A stretch of 64,000 bases of DNA from NCBI RefSeq assembly GCF_008704205.1, contig NZ_VXLC01000029.1, positions 1-64,000 on the forward strand, written 5' to 3'. Position 1 is the stretch's first letter. Each line of letters starts with the position of its first letter. The DNA comes from Nocardia colli (GTDB lineage: Bacteria; Actinomycetota; Actinomycetes; Mycobacteriales; Mycobacteriaceae). The translations under genes were made by a program, and so were the position numbers. The notes beneath the pieces are model-generated. The model made no database searches and had not been told where the DNA came from. It worked only from the letters and a program-made list of their open reading frames with translations. Of the stretch, positions 17,037 to 26,137 are shown piece after piece.

Positions 17037-18567
17037 CGATGCTGCACTCCTGGTCGATACCGCGACGGGAACGATTGCCGGTTGCCACCTGCCCAGTGGG
17101 GGTCGCCTGCTCGCGGGCATTCCGTTCGCGGCCGCGCCCGTGGGTGAGCTGCGATGGCGTGCCCCGCAGCCGCCCGAGCCGTGGCCGGGCGTGCGGCGCG
17201 CAGATCGTTTCCGCGCCGCACCGGCGCAGGGCGCCTCGCCGAATGTGCCGGGGGCGAGCCCGAAGTCGACCTTCCCGACCTTCCCGACCGCGCAGATCAC
17301 CGAGACCTCCGAGGATTGCCTGTATCTCAACGTGTGGGTTCCGGCCGGCAGCGGAGACACCGCTCTGCGTCCGGTCATCGTGTGGATCTACGGGGGTGGT
17401 TTCGAGGCGGGCTCGGCCGCACCTCCGTACAGCGACGGCGACGCGCTGGCCCGGCAGACCGGCGCGGTCGTGGTGGCCGCGAACTACCGGCTCGGCGCGT
17501 TCGGGTTCCTGCACCTGGCCGATCTGGGCACGCAGTGGTCCGGCGCCACCAATTTCGCCATCCAGGATCAGGTGGCCGCGCTCGGCTGGGTCGCCGCCAA
17601 TATCCGGGCTTTCGGCGGTGACCCGGCCAACGTCACCGTCGCCGGTCAGTCCGCCGGTGCGTTTTCCATCGGCACCCTGCTGGGCGTCCCGGCCGCGTCC
17701 GGGCTGTTCGCCAAGGCGATCCTGCACAGCGGTGGCACCTCCCGGATCCTCAGCCGGGATACCGCGAACACGATGACCGAAAACCTGCTCGCCGCACTAC
17801 GACTCGACGACCCCGAGGACCTGCTGAAGGTCCCCACCCAGGACGTCCTGGACGCGCAGACGATCATCGCGAGTACCGATATCGGCAGCCGCAACCTGCC
17901 CGGCGGGCACGTGTGGGGCGTCGTGCTCGACGGTGTCGTGCTACCGCGTGACCCGCTGCGGACCGTCGCCGACGGTGCGGTCGCGCACATCCCGTTGCTG
18001 ATCGGCGCGACACACGACGAGATACGACTGTTCCAGCGGCTCGCCGGAGACGCCTTCCGCCCGGCGGACCGGACCGCCTTGCTCGCGGAGATGCAGCGCG
18101 CCGGAGTCACCGAGCCGGACGAACTGTTGCGCGCCTACCGTTCTCGCGCCCCGCACTCCGATGATCTGTCCGATCTGCGCAGCATGTTTCTCACCGATGC
18201 GGTGTACCGGATACCGGCCACCGACCTCGCTCGGGCCCAGAACGCCGCCGGCGGGCGGGCCTACCATCAGCTGCTGCTGGCCGAACCGTGCGGCCCCGAC
18301 CTGGGCGCGTTCCATGGCGCCGACCTGCTCTATCTGTTCGACAAGCTCGCTCTCGTCGACGCGGCCCGCCCGGAACACCTCGCCGTACGCGACCTGCTCA
18401 TCGGCGCGTGGACCGACTTCGCCGCATCCGGGGCCCCGCGCTGGCCTGCCTACGCGCCGAACAAGGTGACCAATTCCCGCGCGATCACCGCGCCACCGAT
18501 CGTTGATTCGATGATCACCGAACCACCAGACGACATCGCGCGCCTGTGGTCGCGCCCGTCGATCTGA
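17032..18567 (+). CDS. Type B carboxylesterase
   Basis: A 511-residue alpha/beta hydrolase. It has the family's EDCLYLNVWVP motif, an oxyanion GGGF, and the nucleophile elbow AGQSAG with Ser207. The acid is likely in GATHDEIRLF and the histidine in GAFHGADLLYLF. No signal peptide is seen from the GTG at 17032, which has GGAG upstream, so the enzyme is cytoplasmic; longer in-frame starts inside the caspase gene's 5' region look non-coding. Divergent from the caspase-like gene. Substrate unknown. Confidence 0.9.
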   Translation: MSDAALLVDTATGTIAGCHLPSGGRLLAGIPFAAAPVGELRWRAPQPPEPWPGVRRADRFRAAPAQGASPNVPGASPKSTFPTFPTAQITETSEDCLYLNVWVPAGSGDTALRPVIVWIYGGGFEAGSAAPPYSDGDALARQTGAVVVAANYRLGAFGFLHLADLGTQWSGATNFAIQDQVAALGWVAANIRAFGGDPANVTVAGQSAGAFSIGTLLGVPAASGLFAKAILHSGGTSRILSRDTANTMTENLLAALRLDDPEDLLKVPTQDVLDAQTIIASTDIGSRNLPGGHVWGVVLDGVVLPRDPLRTVADGAVAHIPLLIGATHDEIRLFQRLAGDAFRPADRTALLAEMQRAGVTEPDELLRAYRSRAPHSDDLSDLRSMFLTDAVYRIPATDLARAQNAAGGRAYHQLLLAEPCGPDLGAFHGADLLYLFDKLALVDAARPEHLAVRDLLIGAWTDFAASGAPRWPAYAPNKVTNSRAITAPPIVDSMITEPPDDIARLWSRPSI

Positions 18568-18662
18568 AAATCGAACAGCCCCAGCCGGTTACAGCTCCAC
18601 CCGGCATACCCCGAGGTGCGTGCCATACCTGTTGTCGTCCAAAACATGTGGGGGGGCGATCG

Positions 18663-18817
18663 GAGGTACCGGACGCCGCGCAAGCGTTTCCGGGTCTCAC
18701 CGGGCGTGAGCGCGAAGTGCTCGAGCTGGTGGCGGCCGGGCGCCCAACGCGATGATCGGTGTGTACGACCGGACCACCGCGATCCTGCGTGCAAGGGAGG
18801 CCGGACTCGGCGTCTAG
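18663..18817 (+). pseudogene. LuxR-type HTH remnant
   Basis: The frame EVPDAAQAFPGLTGREREVL then ELVAAGRPTR-stop matches the first half of a LuxR DNA-binding domain. In another frame just downstream, VYDRTTAILRAREAGLGV-stop matches its very C-terminus. The central recognition helix is lost and the frame shifted. The rest of the gene is not recognisable upstream. It may be what is left of a regulator once next to the lanthipeptide genes. Confidence 0.7.
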
Positions 18818-18831
18818 TTCCTGGACGGGCA

Positions 18832-21800
18832 CTAGCGCAGCGGCGCGTGCCGCAGGCTTTCCGTCGTACGCAAGAGCAGGCCGAGCACCTGCTGCTCCGG
18901 TGGATGCCCGCAGCCGAGCAGCCGATTGCAGTGCATATGGACAAAGCTACGCGTGAGCTCCGGAATCGACCGGCTGAGCACGCCGCTCGCGGCGGCCGCC
19001 TCGAGTCGAGACCTGATGGCCCGCAACCGAATTCGCCGCTCGGCCAGCACTGCGGCGATCGTCGCGCCGCCCGGCTGTGCCGCAGGCCAGTCCGGGTCGC
19101 CGAGTAACGACCTGAATGTGCCCTTCTGCTTACGGTATTCGTCCGCGGTGGCCTTTCGATCGACGACACCGGCTCGATAGAGATCGAGTCGCGCCGGCTC
19201 GTCCAGGCCGAGCGCGACGATCAGATCGTGCACCGTATACATGCCGAGGTGTGCCCGCTCCATCGTCACCACCCGTTGATCGATGAGTTCGAGCATCGCC
19301 AGCGTCGCAACGCTGTCGGCCGCGAAGAGCTCCTCGGCGATCTCGGTTCCCGCGACGCCGCCGTAGCGTTCAACCTCCTGATCGTAGGTGTCCAGGCCGA
19401 ACCGGTGGCAGAAACCATTGGCTACCAAAGTATTTCCCCATCGCAGCACGGCAGGTGCCACCGTGTCGACCAGCCGGTCCTGAGTACCGTGCCAGCGAAT
19501 GCGAAGGTGCGGATCGGGGTCGGTGTAGCGCAGGAAGAACCAGCTGTCGGCCGATCCGTCGGCCAGGGTTTCCGCACAGAACGTCCGGATCTGGTTCACC
19601 AGCAGATCTTCCTCGAACGTCGGCACGTGGTAGAGCTTGGCGAACAGCCAATCGCTACCCGGCGGGCGCAGACGGTCGCGTGCCTGTGTTCTGGCCGGTG
19701 CCCGAACCACCCCGGCGGGAGCGGCCTCGACGGCGTCGAGCACCAACGGCACAACGACTTCGCTGAGGTAACGCCCGTCGGTGCCGGGCAGCCAAGCGTG
19801 CGCCGGCGCTGGCAACGCCTCGTGCAGGACGAGCTGGCCGTTCCGCAATCCGGCTGCCGCGGTGCGGATTTGCGCGACTTGGTCGGGTGCGTCCAAGTCG
19901 AGCAGCAGACGGTTGTCGGAAGCGGCCAGGTACACGTGGCGCGGCGGCTGCCACCGCTCCCGCCAGGCGGCGAACGCCGCCGCGAACGCCGCCGCCGAGG
20001 TCGCGGCCAGATCGTCGGTGTTCAGCCGCCACCTGGCAGGCGACAAGACGATCCGGCCGACCTGAACCCGCGGCACGAACGGGAAACCGGCGGCCGGACC
20101 CCAGTCGAACGTGGTCGGCATCGGCCTGCCGTAGCCCTTGATCTCGTCGAGGAAGCGCAGTGCGCTCGGCGCCATCTGCGAGTTGAGCATGTGCCCCGCA
20201 CACGGCATCACTTCTTCGCCGGTGCGTGACCAACGCACCACGAACCGTGACTCCTGCACGCCGACAACGAGTTCGGACACCGGGATGACGCGCTCGGCCG
20301 ATGCTCCCGGTGTCGTGTCGAACGCCAGCTCCCAGTCCCGGCTCAGCGGCCGGATCGCGACATTCGCCAGCCGGTTGGGCCGGGGCAGGTAGCTGACCTC
20401 GGCCCAGAGCCGCCCCGGTCGGCACGCCGCCTCGGCGGCCGCCGATTCCCGCAGCGCCGCACCGGCACTCGGCCCGATCACGTCGGCGAACCGCCCGAGC
20501 ACCCGGCCCGCGACCGACGCGCCCATATTGGGTCCGAGTACTACCTGGAAGTCTCCCGCGTCGAGCGCGGCGGCCGACGTGGCCAGCACGAACAGCGAAA
20601 TATCAAGGGAAGTAGGCGCTTTCAGGGGCTCAACGGGCTGCAACTCCAGCTTGGCAATGGTTGCCGCATCCAGCTCGACCACCTGCGTGCGATCCCTGAT
20701 CGCCGCCAATGCCAGCTCGGTGAGCGTGCGATCCCGCAACCGACGCCGGTCACTGCCCGGCGCACCGGTTTTAGATCTGTCCGGGTCACCGAGCCCGATC
20801 TCCGGGTCGATCAACTCCAGCAGGCCCACCTCGCGCTCCAGCCCGTAGCGCTCGACAAAGGCCGTGCGATAGCTGTCCAAATGTGCGTGGCCGGTGGGCC
20901 ATGACGTCAGCCGCAGCAGCAGTTCGGCCGCGCGAACAGCTTCGTCCGCTATAGCGCGGCTGAGCCGGGTGCCCGCCAGCGGCAGCGCCATATCCGTCTG
21001 GAACGGCCCCTTCTCGGTCTTGGCCGAGTGCACCGACTGCGCCCGAACCACGAGCTTCGGGTGCGCGGCCGCGGCCTGCTCGTGGTCGAGTCGATCCCAC
21101 GCGTCTATCTCGTCGAGCAGATCGCCGAGTGCCGCGCCGTCATCCGCGCCCGCCGGGATAGCCGAGAGACGTTCAGCCACATAGCGAGCCGGTTCGGCGG
21201 CGGTGAGCGGCGGCCGCAGCTCGGTCAGCAGCAACGTCTGTTCCCACAGCTGGTCGAGCAGGTGTGTGACGCGCGTGGCATCGGTACCGAGGTCGGCGGC
21301 GAGTCGACCGACCAGATCGCGAAAGGGCACCGGAGCCTTGGCGAGCTCGAGGGCGCGCCGCACCGGTGTCGTTGCCCGCAGCGACACCGCCTGCTGCGCC
21401 GGTGCGGCGCCCTCGCCGATCGGCGTGCGCTCGCTCAGGAACACCCGATCGGCTTGCACGAACGCGGCTGGATTCGCGAACCAGCGCAACCCCGCACGGA
21501 TCTCGGCGCGCTTCTCCATGACCGCGACGAAATCGAGCAGCCATCCCATGTCCGGCCTGGTGCGCACCGTCGGCGGTGCGCCGGCGATCGAGAGATCGGT
21601 GCGTGTACCCCACCGCGCCAGGCCGACACCGGCGAACATGCCGAACGGCGTCGGCCTGCTCGACATTCGGATCAGGTACCGCTGCAACTTGATCGACAAT
21701 CGGGCGCGGGCCTCGGCGTTCGGTCGCTCCAGCGCGCGAACCAGGTCACCGCTGCCCACCGCGAGCGCGCGCCGTACCTTCGGGTCGGCGGGCAGCAACT

Positions 21801-21915
21801 CCGCATCGGCGGACTCCGAAGACACGGCATCGAGCGCCGAATACCGCTCGATGGGCAGCAGCGGCGCGCGGACCATCAACCAGTCGAGTGGGCGATAGAG
21901 GTTCGCTCCGGGCAT
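18832..21915 (-). CDS. lanB: Full-length lanthipeptide dehydratase (LanB)
   Basis: A 1027-residue class I dehydratase. The N-terminal glutamylation domain has the hallmark SSRPTPFGMFAGVG (85-98). The C-terminal elimination domain (SpaB_C, also called the thiopeptide-type domain) has SWFFLRYTDPDPHLRIRW and the terminal HMHCNRLLG (993-1001). In the family, Ser/Thr of the precursor are glutamylated using Glu-tRNA and then eliminated to dehydro residues. Both domains are in one protein, so this is not a split LanB. It starts nine bases after the LanC stop and is the last gene of the minus-strand operon. Substrates are the FxLD peptides. Confidence 0.93.
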   Translation of the reverse strand: MPGANLYRPLDWLMVRAPLLPIERYSALDAVSSESADAELLPADPKVRRALAVGSGDLVRALERPNAEARARLSIKLQRYLIRMSSRPTPFGMFAGVGLARWGTRTDLSIAGAPPTVRTRPDMGWLLDFVAVMEKRAEIRAGLRWFANPAAFVQADRVFLSERTPIGEGAAPAQQAVSLRATTPVRRALELAKAPVPFRDLVGRLAADLGTDATRVTHLLDQLWEQTLLLTELRPPLTAAEPARYVAERLSAIPAGADDGAALGDLLDEIDAWDRLDHEQAAAAHPKLVVRAQSVHSAKTEKGPFQTDMALPLAGTRLSRAIADEAVRAAELLLRLTSWPTGHAHLDSYRTAFVERYGLEREVGLLELIDPEIGLGDPDRSKTGAPGSDRRRLRDRTLTELALAAIRDRTQVVELDAATIAKLELQPVEPLKAPTSLDISLFVLATSAAALDAGDFQVVLGPNMGASVAGRVLGRFADVIGPSAGAALRESAAAEAACRPGRLWAEVSYLPRPNRLANVAIRPLSRDWELAFDTTPGASAERVIPVSELVVGVQESRFVVRWSRTGEEVMPCAGHMLNSQMAPSALRFLDEIKGYGRPMPTTFDWGPAAGFPFVPRVQVGRIVLSPARWRLNTDDLAATSAAAFAAAFAAWRERWQPPRHVYLAASDNRLLLDLDAPDQVAQIRTAAAGLRNGQLVLHEALPAPAHAWLPGTDGRYLSEVVVPLVLDAVEAAPAGVVRAPARTQARDRLRPPGSDWLFAKLYHVPTFEEDLLVNQIRTFCAETLADGSADSWFFLRYTDPDPHLRIRWHGTQDRLVDTVAPAVLRWGNTLVANGFCHRFGLDTYDQEVERYGGVAGTEIAEELFAADSVATLAMLELIDQRVVTMERAHLGMYTVHDLIVALGLDEPARLDLYRAGVVDRKATADEYRKQKGTFRSLLGDPDWPAAQPGGATIAAVLAERRIRLRAIRSRLEAAAASGVLSRSIPELTRSFVHMHCNRLLGCGHPPEQQVLGLLLRTTESLRHAPLR

Positions 21916-21924
21916 ATCAACTCC

Positions 21925-23247
21925 TCAGGCCAGCAACAACATTCGATCCCATGACGGCGAGATGTCGGTGGCAGCGGCGAGCAAGGCGAGCGCGATACCG
22001 GCCGCGCCGTCGAGCAGGCTGGGATCGTCTGTGGTCGTGTCGTTTTCGCCGATTGCGCGGTAGCCGAACCGAGCTCCCGGTTCGAACATCTCGATCAGCT
22101 CGTCGGTCAACCCGCCGGCCGCCGCCGAGTACCCGGGATCGCCGGTGTCACTGGCGAATCGCACTGTGATCTGTAAGAGACCCGCTATCCCGTGGCAGAG
22201 GCCGGGCGAGGTGTCGATGCGCCGGGCACTCGCCGGCCTGCGGTACACCGCGGTCAGTGTGTGTCCGGCGAACTCGCTGAACTCCTTGTCCGCCAACGCT
22301 GTTCCGGCCAGCCATAGCGCGCGTGCGATGCCCGCGCTGCCGTAACACCAGGCATTGTGGGTCGGTCCATACGCAGGTGGCGCGGATCCCGTCGGATCCG
22401 GCATCGGGATGCCCGAGGCCCAACTCGGTCCCCAGTCGTCATCGGCGCGATGGGCGATCAACCAGCGGGCCACTCGCTCGATCGCCGCTGGTTGCCCCGG
22501 CACCGAGATGCCGTCGAGTTCGGCAAGCGCCAGCACCGCCATCGGCCCGGTGATGCCGTGCGCGAGACCGGAATTGAAGACGCCGGTGGGGAAGGCACGC
22601 GCCATCGGCGTGTCGGGATGGATGGCGGCAAACGGCGTATGCCAGTTGGGCAGGCCATCATCGCTCACACCACAGAGGGCGACCAACCCGGTCAGTATCG
22701 CGCGCAACGCGGTCTCGTCCTTGCGGCGCAACAAATATGCGCCGACTCCCGCCGCACCGGAGATCACGTCGAACGCGGAGAACGGCAGCCCGGCCGGTGT
22801 CTGCCGGACCGCAGCACCGAGCGCGGCCGCCCCGGTGGTTATCGCACCGTCGAGGCCGCTGAGCAAGCGCTGGTATCTGGTGCCGCACTCGGACAACGCG
22901 TCGGCCGAGAACGCCACCTCACCCAGGCCGCCGAACAGACTGAGCCTGCTCGGCTCGTGCTGTTCGACGGACCGTGCCGCGATGGTCAGGCTGCGATGTG
23001 CGTGCGCGGCCCAGCCCTGGTCCGGCAGCAGCCGGTCCAGCTGTCCGAACAACACGGCACGGCCCGCGTGGTCCGGCGGCACCGGCGTCGATTCGGTATC
23101 GCACAGCCGTTGTCCGACCTCGACGGCGACAGCGACCGCCGCCGCGGCCCGATGGGCGGGCAGCGAACTGCGCCATCGTGTTTCGGGCCCTGCTGGAGCA
23201 GCAGCATGGGAGTGATCGACGATCGTCGACGCGCGGTCCGTGTTCAC
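21925..23247 (-). CDS. lanC: Lanthionine cyclase (LanC)
   Basis: A 440-residue LanC-like cyclase that would add cysteine thiols to dehydro residues to form (methyl)lanthionine rings. Zinc ligands are visible as WCYG (C301) and GLCHG (C351, H352); NSGLAHG carries the conserved upstream His. Repeated GxxG segments fit the alpha/alpha toroid. GTG 23247 is chosen because any earlier start would run into the precursor gene at 23273-23434. Co-transcribed with two precursors upstream and lanB downstream. Confidence 0.92.
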   Translation of the reverse strand: MNTDRASTIVDHSHAAAPAGPETRWRSSLPAHRAAAAVAVAVEVGQRLCDTESTPVPPDHAGRAVLFGQLDRLLPDQGWAAHAHRSLTIAARSVEQHEPSRLSLFGGLGEVAFSADALSECGTRYQRLLSGLDGAITTGAAALGAAVRQTPAGLPFSAFDVISGAAGVGAYLLRRKDETALRAILTGLVALCGVSDDGLPNWHTPFAAIHPDTPMARAFPTGVFNSGLAHGITGPMAVLALAELDGISVPGQPAAIERVARWLIAHRADDDWGPSWASGIPMPDPTGSAPPAYGPTHNAWCYGSAGIARALWLAGTALADKEFSEFAGHTLTAVYRRPASARRIDTSPGLCHGIAGLLQITVRFASDTGDPGYSAAAGGLTDELIEMFEPGARFGYRAIGENDTTTDDPSLLDGAAGIALALLAAATDISPSWDRMLLLA

Positions 23248-23272
23248 GTGCTCAGGTGTCCTCTCGGCGTAT

Positions 23273-23434
23273 TCAGCAGTCGCGGGTGATATGGCAGGCC
23301 GAACCGCAGGTGCCGCAATGCGATTCGTCACACCAATCCGCGTCCGATGTTCGGCCCGACATGATCGGATCGAGTGTCCTGGTGGCCACGCTGATTCGAA
23401 CGTCGAGATCGAAATCGTCAACTGGTGCGGACAT
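23273..23434 (-). CDS. FxLD lanthipeptide precursor 1
   Basis: A 53-residue precursor starting MSAPVDDFDLDVRIS, with AAGGAG five bases before the ATG. The leader carries the FDLDVR recognition motif of the FxLD family. The C-terminal half is cysteine-rich with nearby Ser/Thr (five Cys: DWCDESHCGTCGSACH...DC), consistent with several lanthionine rings. It lies 25 bases before lanC and 54 bases after precursor 2. The leader cleavage site is not visible; no dedicated protease is encoded in the window. Confidence 0.9.
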   Translation of the reverse strand: MSAPVDDFDLDVRISVATRTLDPIMSGRTSDADWCDESHCGTCGSACHITRDC

Positions 23435-23488
23435 GATTACTCCTTGAATCCGGGTGTGGATCGACACCACACCGAGCCATGGTTGTGC

Positions 23489-23659
23489 TCAGCATCTGTC
23501 GCCGGTAGGGCACATCGGCCAACTACTACAGTCATCGGTCGGGCAGGCCTCTGGGCCGTCCGACTTCTGTTTGCCAGTCAGGAACAGTTGGCTTTCCGGC
23601 GACCGTGACAGCTCGCCGAGACGAATGTCGAGGTCGAATTCATCGATGGGTGTAGACAT
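23489..23659 (-). CDS. FxLD lanthipeptide precursor 2
   Basis: A 56-residue precursor (MSTPIDEFDLDIRLG...) with AAAGGAG before the ATG. The FDLDIR leader motif is followed by a Ser/Thr-rich stretch (ELSRSPESQ) and a core with four cysteines (EACPTDDCSSWPMCPTGDRC). First gene of the minus-strand operon, so its promoter lies in the 189-bp divergent gap. An upstream in-frame ATG at 23698 lacks a site and is rejected. Confidence 0.9.
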   Translation of the reverse strand: MSTPIDEFDLDIRLGELSRSPESQLFLTGKQKSDGPEACPTDDCSSWPMCPTGDRC

Positions 23660-23848
23660 TTCACTCCTTTCTCGCCAGAGAGTGCTGAGGCTTTCCACCG
23701 TGCCGCACTGCCACCCCTCGGCGACAGGGGCAACGACCGCAGGCGGCCGGGGAACTTTCCCGGATCTTCCCGGGCGCTGCCTCTGCCGGTTGGGAATGCC
23801 GCGGCGCGAGCCTGGAGTGATCTACCCCTGCACCCAAGGAGGCAACAC
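23660..23848. promoter_or_regulatory. Divergent promoter region of the lanthipeptide locus
   Basis: This 189-bp gap separates the two precursor pairs and must drive both operons. It contains a GGGAA-CT-TTCCC inverted repeat at 23750-23761, followed by a second CTTCCCGGG half-like element. No intact regulator gene is nearby; a LuxR remnant lies beyond lanB. Exact -10/-35 boxes could not be fixed. Confidence 0.5.
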
Positions 23849-24022
23849 ATGGCCGTCGTACTCGACGACTTCGATCTGGATGTCCGGCTCGGTAAACCCC
23901 TTCGCGTCGACCAGCTGCTCAACGGTTTTCCGCCGACCAGCGAGGGTGACTGCGGTTCGCACGCCTACACCTGCGGTGACGGCTGCCCGACCAAACACAC
24001 CAATCGATCCAACTGCTGCTGA
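23849..24022 (+). CDS. FxLD lanthipeptide precursor 3
   Basis: A 57-residue precursor (MAVVLDDFDLDVRLG...) with AAGGAGG upstream of the ATG. It carries FDLDVR in the leader and a Cys-rich core (TSEGDCGSHAYTCGDGCP, ending SNCC) with five cysteines. First gene of the plus-strand operon, 18 bases ahead of precursor 4. Confidence 0.9.
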   Translation: MAVVLDDFDLDVRLGKPLRVDQLLNGFPPTSEGDCGSHAYTCGDGCPTKHTNRSNCC

Positions 24023-24040
24023 GCGGCAAGGAGATTCGCG

Positions 24041-24199
24041 ATGATTACCGAAGATGAGTTCGACCTCGACGTGCGGTTCGGCGTCGGACGCAGCAACTGG
24101 TCAGTGGTTGCGCTCGACCCGCCGACCGAAGCCGACCCGGACTCGCACGAGGCCACCTGTGGCAGCGCTTGTCCCAGCCACGGGCCGAACTGCCACTGA
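24041..24199 (+). CDS. FxLD lanthipeptide precursor 4
   Basis: A 52-residue precursor (MITEDEFDLDVRFG...) with AAGGAG before the ATG. The FDLDVR leader motif is followed by a core EATCGSACPSHGPNCH with three cysteines; TCGSAC is shared with precursor 1. The exporter gene starts 15 bases downstream, so export is coupled to this operon. Confidence 0.9.
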   Translation: MITEDEFDLDVRFGVGRSNWSVVALDPPTEADPDSHEATCGSACPSHGPNCH

Positions 24200-24214
24200 G
24201 TCGCCGGAAACCCG

Positions 24215-26128
24215 ATGGCAACAGCGGAATTCGGCGACGCACCGCTCGTCGGGGTGGACGAGATGAGCACGCCGGCCTGGATGACGGTCGATCAACAGGT
24301 GGCCGAGGCCGGTCTGTGGCGGACACTGCTCGCGCTGCCCGCGGGCGCGCGGGTGGTGCTCGGCCTGGCCTGGCAGGCCTCCCGGCGGTTGAGCGTGCTC
24401 ACCGCGATGCTCGCCGTAGCGGGTGGGTGCGCGACCGCGTTCGGTCTGCTGGCCACCGCCGATGTGCTGTCGGTGCTGCTGGCGCAGGGGCCGACACCGC
24501 AGCGAGTGGTGTCGGCACTACCTGCGGTAGGTCTGGTGGTGGCCGCGCTCGCGACGCGTGCGCTGCTCGAAAGTGGCACCGCCACAACGGGAGCCTTGCT
24601 GAAGCCACGAGTCGAGCAGCTGGCGCGCGATCGCGCGCACTCCGCGATCGCGCGCGTCGACCTGATCGCCTTCGACGACAGCGACTACGCCGAGCTGGTC
24701 CGCCAAGGATTACAGCGCGGCATGGGCAGCATCGCCCGCTGCCTCGACGCCATCACGAGCGTGTCGGGTGCGGTCATCCACGGCGGCGCCGCGGTCTGCA
24801 CCGCAGCCGTGCTGCACCCGGTGCTCGCGCCGCTGGTGTTGTTGGTGGTTGTCCCCGACCTGTGGGCATCGGCGCGGTCGGCAAAGCTGGCCTACCAGTC
24901 CTACGTCCGCATGGTGACGCGCAATCTTCGCACTGCCATCGCCAGCGATTTGCTCTCCGATCGCGAGACCGCCGCCGAACTGCGTGCCTGCACGGCGGGG
25001 CCCGCGCTGCTCGCGGAGTATCGGCGGATCAGCGCACAACTCACCCAGGACGCCAGCAGGGTCGAATTCGCTAGGGCGCGTGTGCGATTGGCCGGTCGCA
25101 TGGTCGCGGGGATCGGCACCGGTGTCGCCTACGGAGTACTCGGCCTACTGCTCTACCTCGGCTCCCTGCCGCTGGCGTCGGCCGGTACAGCGATCGTCGC
25201 GATGCGCATGGCCGCCGCCGCGCTGTCCAGCACGATGGCAGGCGTGAACAGTCTGTACGAGAATATCCTCTACCTCGAGTTCTACGCCGACCTGCTCGAA
25301 CAGACCGCACTGCGCAGCCGACCGCCCTCGACTGCGGAGGCGCCCGCCGATCCACATGAAATCACCTTGCACTCAGTGTCTTTCACGTACCCGGGGCAGA
25401 CCGAGCCCGCGCTGCGCGAGCTGAACCTGACCATTCGCCGCGGCGAGGTCATCGCCTTGGTCGGCGAGAACGGCTCGGGCAAGAGCACATTGGCCAAACT
25501 GATCACCGGGCTCTATCGGCCGACGCACGGCCAAGTGCGGTGGGACGATGTCGATCTGGCGACGGTCGACGAAGAGTCGATCTACCGGCGCATCGCGATG
25601 GTGATGCAGAATCCCGCCCGCTGGCCGATGACCGCCCGCGACAACATCCGCATCGGACGGATCGAACGCGCCGATCCGCACGGCCTCGGATTCGCCACCG
25701 CCGCAGCAGAATCCGGCGCCGACACGGTGATCGCCGAGCTGCCGCACGGCGAGCGCACTGTCTTGTCCCGGCGCTTCGCCAACGGCAGGGACCTTTCTGG
25801 CGGGCAATGGCAGCGCATCAGCGTCGCCCGCGGTCTCTACCGTGACGCCCCCATCCTCGTCGCCGACGAACCCACCGCCGCCATGGACGCCAAGGCCGAG
25901 CACGCCGTCTTCGCATCCATCCACCATTTGACCAGCACCGCCCGCACCACCATCCTCATCACGCACCGCCTGGCCAACATCCGCCACGCCGACCGCATCG
26001 TCGTCCTCGACCACGGCCGCATCATCGAACAGGGCACCCACGCCCAACTGCTTGCCGACCAGGGCCACTACGCCGACCTCTATACCCTCCAAGCCACCCC
26101 ATACCACCCCGAGCCCGCCCTCGGCTGA
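24215..26128 (+). CDS. ABC exporter of the lanthipeptide locus
   Basis: A 637-residue fused transporter: an N-terminal six-helix membrane domain (about 40-330) and a C-terminal ATPase. Walker A is GENGSGKST (about 416-424), the signature DLSGGQWQR follows (about 526-534), then Walker B ILVADEP. There is no N-terminal C39 peptidase domain, so it exports but does not cleave the leader. ATG 24263 (MSTPAWM) is an alternative start. It sits 15 bases after precursor 4 and probably exports the modified peptides; it may also give self-protection, since no separate immunity gene is seen. Confidence 0.9.
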   Translation: MATAEFGDAPLVGVDEMSTPAWMTVDQQVAEAGLWRTLLALPAGARVVLGLAWQASRRLSVLTAMLAVAGGCATAFGLLATADVLSVLLAQGPTPQRVVSALPAVGLVVAALATRALLESGTATTGALLKPRVEQLARDRAHSAIARVDLIAFDDSDYAELVRQGLQRGMGSIARCLDAITSVSGAVIHGGAAVCTAAVLHPVLAPLVLLVVVPDLWASARSAKLAYQSYVRMVTRNLRTAIASDLLSDRETAAELRACTAGPALLAEYRRISAQLTQDASRVEFARARVRLAGRMVAGIGTGVAYGVLGLLLYLGSLPLASAGTAIVAMRMAAAALSSTMAGVNSLYENILYLEFYADLLEQTALRSRPPSTAEAPADPHEITLHSVSFTYPGQTEPALRELNLTIRRGEVIALVGENGSGKSTLAKLITGLYRPTHGQVRWDDVDLATVDEESIYRRIAMVMQNPARWPMTARDNIRIGRIERADPHGLGFATAAAESGADTVIAELPHGERTVLSRRFANGRDLSGGQWQRISVARGLYRDAPILVADEPTAAMDAKAEHAVFASIHHLTSTARTTILITHRLANIRHADRIVVLDHGRIIEQGTHAQLLADQGHYADLYTLQATPYHPEPALG

Positions 26129-26137
26129 TGCCCGCAG

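Noticed and set aside
16791..17378. N-terminal extension of the caspase-like protein
   Set aside because: The extra 196 codons overlap the carboxylesterase start region and are low-complexity; the fold begins at RRLALIIG just after ATG 16790.
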